From: CAZKTO01 sp964555685
GTDB taxonomy: Bacteria > Chloroflexota > Dehalococcoidia > SHYB01
Length of the DNA: 64,000 nt
Direction: 5' to 3'
NCBI GenBank assembly: GCA_964555685.1
Contig: CAZKTO010000006.1
Coordinates: 1 to 64,000 of the forward strand
The stretch's first letter is position 1, and every line of letters begins with the position of its first letter. This document shows positions 23,017-30,890 of this stretch, piece by piece. The position numbers and the translations under genes were made by a program. The notes below the pieces were generated by a model. The model saw only the letters and a list, made by a program, of their open reading frames with translations. It had not been told where the DNA came from and made no database searches.

Positions 23017-24972
23017 TCAGACGCGGGCCGCCGGCCGCCGCGTCCAGCGTTCCAGATGCACCAGGAGAATCGAAAGGTCGGCCGGATTGACGCCCATGAT
23101 GCGGCTCGCCTGACCGACGGTCGCCGGGCGGAAGCGCTCCAGCTTCTGGCGCGCCTCCGTGCGCAGGCCCGTCACGGGGGCGTAGTCGAACTCGGCGGGG
23201 ATGGGCCGCGTCTCCAGTCGTTGCACGCGCTCCACCTGGCGCCGCTGCTTCTCGATATACCCCTGGTACTTGGCCACGGTCTCCACCTGCTGCGCCACGG
23301 CGCCGGACAGCGCCGGGTCGCCCAGGGCCAGCGCCGCCAGGTGGCGGTAGCCGGCGCCCTGCCTCCGCAGCAGCTCCAGGCCGGACATGCCCTTGGACAG
23401 GGGCCCCAGCCCGAGGGAGTCCAGGAGCGCGTTGACGCGGTCGTCCGGGTTCACGAACTGGGAGGCCAGGCGCCGGACCTCCGCGTCGACGGCCTCCCGC
23501 TGGCGCTCCACGGCCTCGTACCGCTCGCGGCTCACCAGCCCCAGCTCGTGGGCGATGGGCGTGAGGCGCAGAGCGGCGTTATCCTGCCGGAGCAGCAGGC
23601 GGTACTCGGCCCGGGCCGTTAGCAGGCGGTACGGCTCCTCCAGCTCGCGGGTCACCAGGTCGTCCGCCATGACGCCGATATAGGCCTGGTCGCGGCGCAG
23701 GACGAGGGCCGGGCGCCCCTGGACTTTGAGAGCGGCGTTGACGCCCGCCACCCACCCCTGGCCCGCCGCCTCCTCGTAGCCGGACGTCCCGTTGATCTGG
23801 CCGGCGAAGAACAGGCCCTCGACACTCTTGCACTCGAACGTCGCCCCGGTCTGCGACGGCGGCACGTAGTCGTACTCCACCGCGTAGCCGATGCGCATGA
23901 CCTCCGCCCGCTCCAGCGCCGGGATCGTCCGCAGCATGGCGATCTGGACGTCCTCCGGCAGGCTGGTGTTGGCCCCCTGGACGTAGACCTCGTTGGTCTC
24001 CCACCCCTCGGGCTCCAGGAAGAGCCCGTGGGCCTCCTTGCCGGCGAAGCGGTGGACCTTGTCCTCGATGGAGGGGCAGTACCGCGGACCGCGCGCCTCG
24101 ATGGCGCCGTTGAACATCGGCGCCCGGTGGAGGTTGGCCAGGATCAGCTCGTGGGTCCGGCGGTTGGTGTGGACCAGGTAGCACGGCAGCTGGGGGCGCC
24201 AGGGCGTCTCCGGCCCCGGCGGGTAGACGGGGTTCCGCTCGAGCACCCAGCCGCTGGGCTCCTCGCCGGGCTCGTAGAAGCCGAAGTAGAGGGGTGTGGA
24301 GCTTCCCGGGTGCAGCACGCTCTTCGAGAAATCGATGGTCCGGGCGTCCACCCGCGGCGGCGTCCCCGTCTTCAGGCGGCCCAGGGTCAGGCCCCAGGCA
24401 CGCAGGCAGTCGGAGATCCCCAGGGCCGGGGGCTCTCCGGCGCGGCTCGCCGCCTGGACCGACTCGCCCGTCACCGTCCGGCCCTGGAGCGACGTGCCCG
24501 TCGTCAGCACCAGGGTCTTGCTCTCGTAGGCCTGGCCGGTGGGCGTGACGAGCCGGAAGACCGGGCAGGGCCACGCTTCCGGGTCCGGCGAGGGCGCCCG
24601 CTGGAGGCCCCGGACCGTCGCCTGCTTGAGCTGAAGATGCTCCTGGCGCTCCAGCGTCTTCTTCATCTCCAGCATGTAGAGCTTCTTGTCCGCCTGGGCG
24701 CGCGGCACCTGCACGGCGGGGCCCTTGCCGGTGTTCAGCATCCGCACCTGGATGAACGTCCGGTCGGTGCAGCGGGCCATCTGCCCGCCCAGAGCGTCCA
24801 GCTCCCGGACGACGTGCCCCTTGGCTGGCCCGCCCACGGACGGGTTGCACGGCATGAGCGCCACCGTGTCCAGGTTCATGGTGATGAGAACGGTGCGGCA
24901 GCCCATGCGGGCCGCCGCCAGCGCCGCTTCGCAGCCGGCGTGCCCCGCGCCGATGACCGCCACGTCGTACAT
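23017..24972 (-). CDS. mnmG: tRNA uridine-5-carboxymethylaminomethyl modification enzyme MnmG
   Basis: 651-residue FAD enzyme that, with MnmE, adds the carboxymethylaminomethyl group to U34 of certain tRNAs. The FAD motif AVIGAGHAGCEAALAAARMG is at residues 5-24, CNPSVGGPAKGHVVRELDALGG near 42-63, the cysteine-containing TGTSLQGRTVTGE near 160-172 and GLFFAGQINGTSGYEEAAGQG near 386-406. The C-terminal helical domain ends near ILLVHLERW. Length is normal. It starts at ATG 24972, divergent from the ATP-grasp gene. Confidence 0.96.
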   Translation of the reverse strand: MYDVAVIGAGHAGCEAALAAARMGCRTVLITMNLDTVALMPCNPSVGGPAKGHVVRELDALGGQMARCTDRTFIQVRMLNTGKGPAVQVPRAQADKKLYMLEMKKTLERQEHLQLKQATVRGLQRAPSPDPEAWPCPVFRLVTPTGQAYESKTLVLTTGTSLQGRTVTGESVQAASRAGEPPALGISDCLRAWGLTLGRLKTGTPPRVDARTIDFSKSVLHPGSSTPLYFGFYEPGEEPSGWVLERNPVYPPGPETPWRPQLPCYLVHTNRRTHELILANLHRAPMFNGAIEARGPRYCPSIEDKVHRFAGKEAHGLFLEPEGWETNEVYVQGANTSLPEDVQIAMLRTIPALERAEVMRIGYAVEYDYVPPSQTGATFECKSVEGLFFAGQINGTSGYEEAAGQGWVAGVNAALKVQGRPALVLRRDQAYIGVMADDLVTRELEEPYRLLTARAEYRLLLRQDNAALRLTPIAHELGLVSRERYEAVERQREAVDAEVRRLASQFVNPDDRVNALLDSLGLGPLSKGMSGLELLRRQGAGYRHLAALALGDPALSGAVAQQVETVAKYQGYIEKQRRQVERVQRLETRPIPAEFDYAPVTGLRTEARQKLERFRPATVGQASRIMGVNPADLSILLVHLERWTRRPAARV

Positions 24973-25016
24973 CGGTGATCGCCCTCCGAACGGTGTATTC
25001 TACAGTTCCTGAACTC

Positions 25017-25176
25017 ATCCCGAAATCCCCTCCCCCTTGATGGGCAGGGCCCTTCGATTATTCTGGGGAAACCTTTCTGTCAAGAAAGGGTTCCCAGGAC
25101 AACCGAACGACCCTGCCTTGATGGGGGAGGGTGGGAGTGGGGGTGAAACCTAATCTGATGACCCGCATTTCGGGAT
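25017..25176. repeat. Inverted-repeat element with ends ATCCCGAAAT, interrupted by element H copy C
   Basis: ATCCCGAAAT (25017-25026) and ATTTCGGGAT (25167-25176) are perfect inverted ends. The interior CCCCTCCCCCTTGATGGG...GGAGGGTGGGAGTGGGGGTG resembles the interior of the 13.34-kb MITE and is split by a 71-bp insertion. No gene lies in 24973-25293. Confidence 0.78.
25045..25115. mobile_element. Repeat element H, copy C (71-bp deletion derivative) with 10-bp target duplication
   Basis: The direct repeat CCTTGATGGG flanks it (25035-25044 and 25116-25125). The left part matches the left end of copy B (CAGGGCCCTTCGATTATTC) and the right part matches the right end (GGGTTCCCAGGACAACCGAA). The middle hairpin is missing, as if hairpins 1 and 3 had recombined. 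It was inserted into an older repeat. Confidence 0.88.
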
Positions 25177-25293
25177 AGCTTCAACCACGGCAGGCTCCAG
25201 GAAAGCCTGCGGTGAGGGCGGGCTTGACGGGCTCTCCTTCAGAGGCTAGGCTCGGCACAACGCGCGAGCCCTTCGCAGGCCCGGCCGGCCCAG

Positions 25294-26301
25294 ATGCAGC
25301 AGCCCTACGACCGCAAGACCTACGACGTGGTCCTCTCCTACGACTGCCGCGTCGAGGAGCCGTTCACCCAGTTCATCCGGCGCGAGTGCGCCCGCAACGA
25401 GCTCAGCTTCTTCCTCCTGGACCACATCTGGGTCAAGGAGTTCCTGGCCAAGCTGCGGCGTGGCGCCGTCCGCGTGCGTGTCCTCATCGACATGTCGTCG
25501 GGCACCTTCACCCCCGGCGATCTTTTCTACACCGTCGCCAGGGCCGTCAAGCGCCGCGGCGGCAAGGTCATCGACGATCCGGACCGCGCACGCATCGCCA
25601 CGGACAAGGCGCGCTTTCACCGGGTGCTGGCGCGGGCCGGCATCCCCGTCCCGCCGACGGTCATCGTGCGGAAGGACAAGCTGGCGGCCTTCCGCGTGAC
25701 GCCGCGAATGCGGCGGCTCCTGGGTGAGCCCTTCGTCATCAAGCCCGGCTGGGGCGGCGGCGGCGACGGCGTCATCACCGATGCGCGCTCCGAGGCCGAC
25801 ATCCAGCGCTCGGTGGAGGCGTTCCCCTCCGACGCCTATCTCTTGCAGCAGCGGATCGTCCCGGGCGCCCTGGGCGGACGCCCCGCCTGGTTCCGCATCT
25901 TCCACGTCTTCGGCGAGGTGCTGCCGTGCTGGTGGGACCCCGCCACCTCGGTCTACAACATGGTCTCGCCGCAGGAGGTGAAGCAGCACCGCTTGCGGCG
26001 GCTGGACGCCATCGTGCGGAAGATCGCCCGGCTCTCCCAGATGGACTTCTTCTCCACGGAGATCGCCATCACCGCCGAGGGGCGGCACTACGTCATCGAC
26101 TACCTGAACGACGAGTGCGACATGCGGGTGAAGTCGTACTACGTGACGGGCGCGCCCGACGCGGTCGTCGAGCGCATCGCGCGGCTCCTCGTCGCCAACG
26201 CCCTGACCTTCGCCAAGAAGGAGCCGTTTGAGGACGCCTTCACCCTCAAGGAGTGGTACATCCAGCAGCGCATCGCCGATGGGCGGTCGCCGCTCCTGTA
26301 G
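25294..26301 (+). CDS. ATP-grasp-fold protein, unknown substrate
   Basis: 335 residues. The N-terminal domain (TYDVVLSYDCRVEEPFTQFI, then LLDHIWVKEFLAKLRRG) is followed by an ATP-grasp core. TDKARFHRVLARAGIPVPPT near 107-126 is the pre-ATP-grasp hinge, PFVIKPGWGGGGDGV near 149-163 the nucleotide-binding lysine and glycine loop, and YVIDYLNDECDM near 268-279 the metal-binding acidic end. RimK-like and glutathione-synthetase-like ligases share this plan. The carboxylate substrate is not known. It is a single gene in a divergent position beside mnmG. Confidence 0.75.
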   Translation: MQQPYDRKTYDVVLSYDCRVEEPFTQFIRRECARNELSFFLLDHIWVKEFLAKLRRGAVRVRVLIDMSSGTFTPGDLFYTVARAVKRRGGKVIDDPDRARIATDKARFHRVLARAGIPVPPTVIVRKDKLAAFRVTPRMRRLLGEPFVIKPGWGGGGDGVITDARSEADIQRSVEAFPSDAYLLQQRIVPGALGGRPAWFRIFHVFGEVLPCWWDPATSVYNMVSPQEVKQHRLRRLDAIVRKIARLSQMDFFSTEIAITAEGRHYVIDYLNDECDMRVKSYYVTGAPDAVVERIARLLVANALTFAKKEPFEDAFTLKEWYIQQRIADGRSPLL

Positions 26302-26351
26302 CCACGCGCGAATGACCTCTCCCACCCACCGCAGGCGGGTGGGGTCAGGTC

Positions 26352-27230
26352 CTACCGCCGCTTGAGCGCCTTGGCCATGGCGTCGCCGATGGCGGCCGGG
26401 CTCTCGACCACGGTGGCGCCCGCATCCCGCAGCGCCTCCATCTTAGCCTTGGCGGTCCCCGCGGCGCCGGTGATGATAGCGCCCGCGTGCCCCATCCGGC
26501 GGCCCGGCGGCGCCGACCTGCCCGCGATGAACGCCACCACGGGCTTCGTCACGTGCCGCTTGATAGAGGCCGCCGCCTCCTGCTCCTTCGCCCCGCCGAT
26601 CTCGCCGATGAGGACGATGGCCTCCGTCTCCCCGTCGCTCTGGAAGAGCTCCAGCACCTCGACGAAGGTCGTCCCCACGATGGGGTCGCCGCCGATGCCC
26701 ACGCACGTCGACTGGCCGATCTCGCGCTCGGAGAGCTGGGCCACCGCCTCGTAGGTCAGGGTACCGCTGCGCGAGACGACGCCGACGCGGCCGGGCTTGT
26801 GGATGTTGCCCGGCATGATCCCCACCTTGCACTTGTGGCCGGGCGAGATCACGCCGGGGCAGTTGGGGCCGATGAGCCGCGTCTTCCTCCCCTGGAGGTG
26901 CCGCGCCACTCGCACCATATCCAGGACGGGGATCCCCTCGGTGATACAGGTGACGAACTCGAGACCGGCGTCGGCGGCCTCCAGGATCGCATCGGCGGCG
27001 AAGGCCGGCGGGACGAAGATCATGCTGGCGTTGGCGCCCGTCTGCTTGACGGCCTCGGCCACCGAGTCGAAGACGGGCCGGTCCAGGTGCCGCGTCCCGC
27101 CCTTGCCCGGCGTGACACCCCCCACCAGGTTCGTCCCGTACTCGATGCAGCGCTGCGAGTGGAACGTGCCCTCGTTGCCGGTGAAGCCCTGGACGACGAG
27201 GCGCGTCTCTTTGCCGACGAGGATGCTCAA
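26352..27230 (-). CDS. sucD: Succinyl-CoA synthetase alpha subunit
   Basis: 292-residue alpha subunit of succinate-CoA ligase. CoA-binding Rossmann segment QGFTGNEGTFHSQRCIEYGT is at 14-33, GPNCPGVISPGHKCKVGIMP near 122-141, and the phosphohistidine in RMGHAGAIITGAAGTA near 245-260. With SucC it makes ATP or GTP from succinyl-CoA, the only substrate-level phosphorylation of the citric acid cycle. Length is normal. It lies 36 bp after sucC. The stop is followed at once by GACCTGACCCC, similar to the ends of the REP elements. Confidence 0.96.
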   Translation of the reverse strand: MSILVGKETRLVVQGFTGNEGTFHSQRCIEYGTNLVGGVTPGKGGTRHLDRPVFDSVAEAVKQTGANASMIFVPPAFAADAILEAADAGLEFVTCITEGIPVLDMVRVARHLQGRKTRLIGPNCPGVISPGHKCKVGIMPGNIHKPGRVGVVSRSGTLTYEAVAQLSEREIGQSTCVGIGGDPIVGTTFVEVLELFQSDGETEAIVLIGEIGGAKEQEAAASIKRHVTKPVVAFIAGRSAPPGRRMGHAGAIITGAAGTAKAKMEALRDAGATVVESPAAIGDAMAKALKRR

Positions 27231-27266
27231 GGGCGTGCTCCTTGCGACGATGGCGCGGGCGCCGGG

Positions 27267-28421
27267 CTACACGGCCTGGACGACCTTCTGCGCCGCCTCC
27301 TGCAGGTCCTTGGCGATGATGACCCGCAGGCCCGATTCGGCCAGGATCTTCTGGCCCTCCTCGGCGTTGGTGCCCCGCATCCGAACGACGAGGGGCATGT
27401 TGATCCCCTTCTCCTTGACCGCCGTGACGATGCCGCGGGCCGCCACGTCGCACCGGAGAATCCCGCCGAAGACGTTCACCAGCACCCTCTTCACCTTCGG
27501 GTCGGAGAGAAGAATCTTGAAGGCCGTGGCCACCTGCTCCTCGCTGGCGCCGCCGCCCACGTCCAGAAAGTTGGCCGGCTGCGAGCCCATGTACTTGATG
27601 ATGTCGAGGGTGGCCATGGCCAGGCCCGCGCCGTTCACCATGCAGCCCACGTCGCCGTCCAGCCGGATATAGGTCACGCCGGCCTTGCTGGCCTCCACGT
27701 CCAGGGGGTCCTCCTGCCGCTCGTCCCGCAGCGCGGCCAGCTCGGGATGCCGCCCCAGGGCGTCGTCGTCGAAGCTCAGCTTGGCATCGGCCGCCAGGAG
27801 CCGGTTGTCCTTGGTGATGACGAGAGGGTTGATCTCGGCCAGCGAGCAGTCCAGGCTTTCGAACAGCCTGTAGAGATTGGCGAAGAGCGTCCCGGCGGGC
27901 CGGACCAGGTCCCTGGGGAGATTGATCCCGTAGGCCAGCTTGCGCCCCATGAACGGCTGGAAGCCGATGACCGGGTCCACGGCGATCTGGACGATCCGCT
28001 CCGGCGTCGTGGCCGCCACCTCCTCGATCTCCATGCCGCCGGCCTCGCTGGCGATGATGACGGGGCACCGGGCGGAGGGCTCGACGATGACGCTGGCGTA
28101 GAGCTCCTTGGCGATGGCGATGGGCTCCTCGACGAGGACCTTGTCCACCGGAACGCCCTCGGGCCCCGTCTGGTGCGTGACCAGGCGCGAGCCGATGAGC
28201 CTGGCGGCGAACCGCTCCGCCTCCTCGGGCGAGGCGGCGAGCTTGACGCCGCCCGCCTTGCCGCGGCCGCCGGCGTGGACCTGCGCCTTCACGACGGCCC
28301 TGCCGCCCATGGCGCGAGTCTTCTCCGCCGCCTCCTTGGCCGAGGTGGCGACGGCGCCGTCGGGCACGGGCACGCCGTACTTCTTGAACAGCTCCTTGGC
28401 CTGGTACTCGTGAATCTTCAT
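27267..28421 (-). CDS. sucC: Succinyl-CoA synthetase beta subunit (ADP-forming type)
   Basis: 384-residue beta subunit starting MKIHEYQAKELFKKYGVPVP. The ATP-grasp domain includes KAQVHAGGRGKAGGVKLA near 45-62. LAEINPLVIT near 193-202 and LDGDVGCMVNGAGLAMATLD near 254-273 precede the C-terminal CoA-ligase domain with VNVFGGILRCDVAARGI near 311-327. Specificity for ADP or GDP was not determined. First gene of the sucCD pair. Confidence 0.96.
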   Translation of the reverse strand: MKIHEYQAKELFKKYGVPVPDGAVATSAKEAAEKTRAMGGRAVVKAQVHAGGRGKAGGVKLAASPEEAERFAARLIGSRLVTHQTGPEGVPVDKVLVEEPIAIAKELYASVIVEPSARCPVIIASEAGGMEIEEVAATTPERIVQIAVDPVIGFQPFMGRKLAYGINLPRDLVRPAGTLFANLYRLFESLDCSLAEINPLVITKDNRLLAADAKLSFDDDALGRHPELAALRDERQEDPLDVEASKAGVTYIRLDGDVGCMVNGAGLAMATLDIIKYMGSQPANFLDVGGGASEEQVATAFKILLSDPKVKRVLVNVFGGILRCDVAARGIVTAVKEKGINMPLVVRMRGTNAEEGQKILAESGLRVIIAKDLQEAAQKVVQAV

Positions 28422-28475
28422 CCGGACTCCTGCTTGCGATCAGACGGGGTTAGCCGTCGTGAGGGGTTCGCGTCA

Positions 28476-28817
28476 TCACGCTAGCGGGACGATGGCCACT
28501 TGATAATCGCCGTAGCGGCGGGTGATGTGGCCCTGGCCCGTCAGGTCCTCGGCCAGCAGCACGTCGCCGGCCTTGAAGCGTCGCTTCGTGCCATCACCGA
28601 TCTCGACCTCCATCTCGCCGCTCAGGATAATGGCGAACTGGCGCCGGGGTGCGGTGTGCCAATCCATGGAGGTCTGCCCAGTCCAGTGGCGCATGATGAT
28701 GCCCTTGGCCGGGGTCATGGCCTGGGCGTCCGGCGTGCCGCCAGGTTTCATCAACGAGGAGGCGTCGCCAAAGTGAGTTTTGCCATCGGGGCCGGTGTAC
28801 AAACGCACGACGGCCAT
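28476..28817 (-). CDS. Cupin domain protein
   Basis: 113-residue single-domain cupin. It has MRHWTGQTSMDWHTAPRRQF near 37-56 (motif 1 with the sequence WHTAPRRQFAIILSGEMEVE) and FKAGDVLLAEDLTGQGHITR near 80-99 (motif 2). The open frame extends 32 codons upstream, but ATG 28817 follows AGGAGC and starts the protein-like part (MAVVRLYTGPDG). Function unknown. It lies downstream of sucCD on the same strand. Confidence 0.78.
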   Translation of the reverse strand: MAVVRLYTGPDGKTHFGDASSLMKPGGTPDAQAMTPAKGIIMRHWTGQTSMDWHTAPRRQFAIILSGEMEVEIGDGTKRRFKAGDVLLAEDLTGQGHITRRYGDYQVAIVPLA

Positions 28818-28919
28818 CTGCGGCTCCTGACAACGGGTGGCTTCAAGGCTGATGCGCGACTGGGTCCGCGCACGAGCCGAACGATGATACCACCAGGCGT
28901 GTGACGCGTTCAATCAGGT

Positions 28920-29087
28920 CCCCTCTCCCAGCGGGAGAGGGGGAGTCGAGGGTGAGGGACTTCCCCCTCACGCCACTCGTGACCTAACCCCCTGGCCCCC
29001 CTTCGGAAGACTCAGGGCAGGCTCTTCCCTAAAGAGGAAGGGGGTATCGTCCCTCTCCATTCAGGAGAGGGACAGGAGGGAGAGGTC
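28920..29087. repeat. REP-like repeats (R1 inverted plus an R2-like hairpin) with a 24-bp insertion
   Basis: TCCCAGCGGGA hairpin, then an inverted R1 copy (CCTAACCCCCTGGCCCC ... GGGGGTATCGTCCCTCTCC). The R1 copy is interrupted at CCCC/TTCC by 24 bp (29001-29024, CTTCGGAAGACTCAGGGCAG followed by GCTC). It adjoins the amidohydrolase stop codon. Confidence 0.78.
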
Positions 29088-30251
29088 TCACGCCACCCCA
29101 TAGAACCTTGCCGCATTCCCCCCGAGCATCTTCCGGCGCTCGGCCTCGGGCACGCCCGCCATCTGTTCCTCGATAATGCGCCGCGACTCCGGCCAGTCGC
29201 CCGCCGAGTGCGGGAAGTCGTTCCCCCAGCACAGGTTCTCCACGCCGATCAGGTGGCGGTTCCTCACGGCGTAGTGGTCCGTCTGGAAGCCCAGCAGCAC
29301 ATGCTTCTTGAAGTACTCGCTGGGGAGGCGGTCCAGCTTCACGCCCTTCGCCGGGCCGAACTGCTGGTAGACCAGGTCACTGTGCTCCATGAAGTAAGGG
29401 GCCCAGCCCGCGCCCGTCTCGGCGAAGTGCAGGCGCAGCTCCGGGAAGCGGTCGAAGACGCCCCGCACGATCATCTGGCAGACCGTGTAGGCCGGACGCG
29501 GGCAGCCGCCCGACATCACCGAGTGGATCGGCGCGCCCGTCCCCTCGAGGACCTGGCCGCTGCGCTTGGGCTCGCCGCCGGCGTCCTCGGAGAAAGTGAC
29601 GTGGGCCGTGATGGGCGCCTTGAGCCTGAGCGCCAGGGCCCAGAACGCATCGTCCTCGTCCGTCGGGTAGCCCTTGCCGCTGGGCCAGGCGCCGAGCTGC
29701 CAGCCCTTGATCCCTGGGTGATCGCGCGTGCGCTGGAGCTCGGCCATGGCGTCCTCGATGCCGGTCGTGGGGACCTGGGCCAGGCCCCACAGACGGTCGG
29801 GCGCGCAGGCGCAGAAGTCCTTGCCTAAGAAATCGTTATACGCCTCGATGCAGGCCAGGTAGAGATCGCGGTCCTTGATGCGGCCCAGGAACCCCGGCCC
29901 GGCGACGGCGGCGTACTCCACCTCCGCGTCCACGCCGTCCTGGTCCATCTCGCGGACGCGCTGGGCGGCGTCACCCGTCCCAACGTGGTTCTCGCTATAC
30001 GACCAGCCGTAGGTGCGGCGCTCCTGGGGCCTCTTGCCCGCCGCCAGGTTCATGCCCAGCGGCACCGCCTTATCGACCCCCTCGGCGATCCAGCCCTCGC
30101 CCCGCACGGAGAGGCCCGGCGGCAGGTCTTTCTCCTGGAGTTTCACCACCCGCGGCCCGCGGTCGCGGTACGCGGCCGGCAGCCGCCACGTCCACTGCTC
30201 GGGCGAGATCTCCAGGTGCGTATCGGCCGAGATGATGTCGTACTTGCGCAT
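29088..30251 (-). CDS. Amidohydrolase-2 family metal-dependent hydrolase
   Basis: 387-residue TIM-barrel amidohydrolase. The first metal ligands are in ISADTHLEISPEQW (7-20, DxH). AEVEYAAVAGPGFLGR lies near 110-125, LRLHFAETGAGWAPYFMEHSD near 272-292, and the late metal aspartate is in CWGNDFPHSAGDWPES near 343-358. It resembles the ACMSD/gamma-resorcylate decarboxylase-like superfamily (hydrolases and decarboxylases). Substrate unknown. It precedes the UGSC selenoprotein pair's 3' end by about 80 bp on the same strand side. Confidence 0.87.
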   Translation of the reverse strand: MRKYDIISADTHLEISPEQWTWRLPAAYRDRGPRVVKLQEKDLPPGLSVRGEGWIAEGVDKAVPLGMNLAAGKRPQERRTYGWSYSENHVGTGDAAQRVREMDQDGVDAEVEYAAVAGPGFLGRIKDRDLYLACIEAYNDFLGKDFCACAPDRLWGLAQVPTTGIEDAMAELQRTRDHPGIKGWQLGAWPSGKGYPTDEDDAFWALALRLKAPITAHVTFSEDAGGEPKRSGQVLEGTGAPIHSVMSGGCPRPAYTVCQMIVRGVFDRFPELRLHFAETGAGWAPYFMEHSDLVYQQFGPAKGVKLDRLPSEYFKKHVLLGFQTDHYAVRNRHLIGVENLCWGNDFPHSAGDWPESRRIIEEQMAGVPEAERRKMLGGNAARFYGVA

Positions 30252-30261
30252 GCTGCTGTCC

Positions 30262-30329
30262 CCTCACGCCCCTCTCCCACTGGGAGAGGGGCGTTCCCGC
30301 CGGGTACCCACGCAGGGGGTGCGGGCGGG
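30262..30329. repeat. Palindromic REP-like repeat, family R2 variant
   Basis: CTCACGCCCCTCTCCCACTG hairpin with GGGAGAGGGGCG, then GCGGGCGGG immediately before TTAGG. The TTA is the TAA stop codon of the selenoprotein gene on the minus strand. Confidence 0.6.
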
Positions 30330-30890
30330 TTAGGTCCTGCTCGCCGTCAGCAGCCCGATAATCCTCGGCGCGATCTCCCGCGCCCGCGCCCGCAGCCGCT
30401 CCCCGTCCAGCCCGCCCACCGGGAAGGGCACCACCACGTACTCGTAGTCTGGGACGCCGCTCAGCCGCTTCATCGCCTCGGCGGAGCCCACCAGCGGCTC
30501 GGCGATGATGGCGACCGACGGCACGCCCGACCACTCCAGCTCGATGGCGTCGCGCATACTGCGCGAGCTGCACGACCCTCAGTCGCCGATGGCCGTGATG
30601 ACGGCGCTGGCCCCCTCGACCAGCTGGGCCTGGTGCTCCCTGCGCGGCGGCACCGAGACGCTGTCCTTCCGGAACCGGAGCGGACGCCCCAGCTCGAACG
30701 TTCGCGCCAGCTCCTCGAAGACGGCGTCCAGGAGCTCCTGGCTGTTGGACTTGCCGTTGGCGAGGAGCCCCAGCACGGCGCCGTTCAGCGTCTTGGCCCG
30801 CCGGGCCATGGGCCGCTCGTCCCTGGCCTTCAGGGGGCCGGACGTCGGATCAAGGATCACATACTCGTTGCGGCTCACTGCTTGGCTCAC
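30330..30890 (-). CDS. UGSC-family selenoprotein (TGA codon 104 read as selenocysteine)
   Basis: 186-residue protein if the in-frame TGA at 30579-30581 is read as selenocysteine. Without recoding it appears as two unrelated open frames. Around the TGA the protein reads AVITAIGD-U-GSCSSRSMRD, the diagnostic U-G-S-C motif of the UGSC (seleno)protein family, whose biochemical function is not known. The start is GTG 30890, 6 nt after AAGGAGG, and it overlaps the upstream gene's stop by four bases (GTGA), so translation is coupled. After the Sec the sequence continues without interruption in the same frame (VPSVAIIAEPLVGSAEAMKR) to a TAA at 30330. The host must carry selA, selB, selC and selD outside this window. 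Confidence 0.9.
30550..30566 (-). promoter_or_regulatory. Bacterial SECIS element for the UGSC selenoprotein
   Basis: Immediately downstream of the TGA (30579-30581) the transcript forms a perfect 6-bp stem UCGCGC/GCGCGA closing a 5-nt loop AGUAU. The apical loop starts 18 nt after the UGA and its second base is G. This fits the bacterial SECIS rules (UGA-to-loop distance 16-37 nt, G in the first two loop bases, short GC-rich upper stem). Confidence 0.85.
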
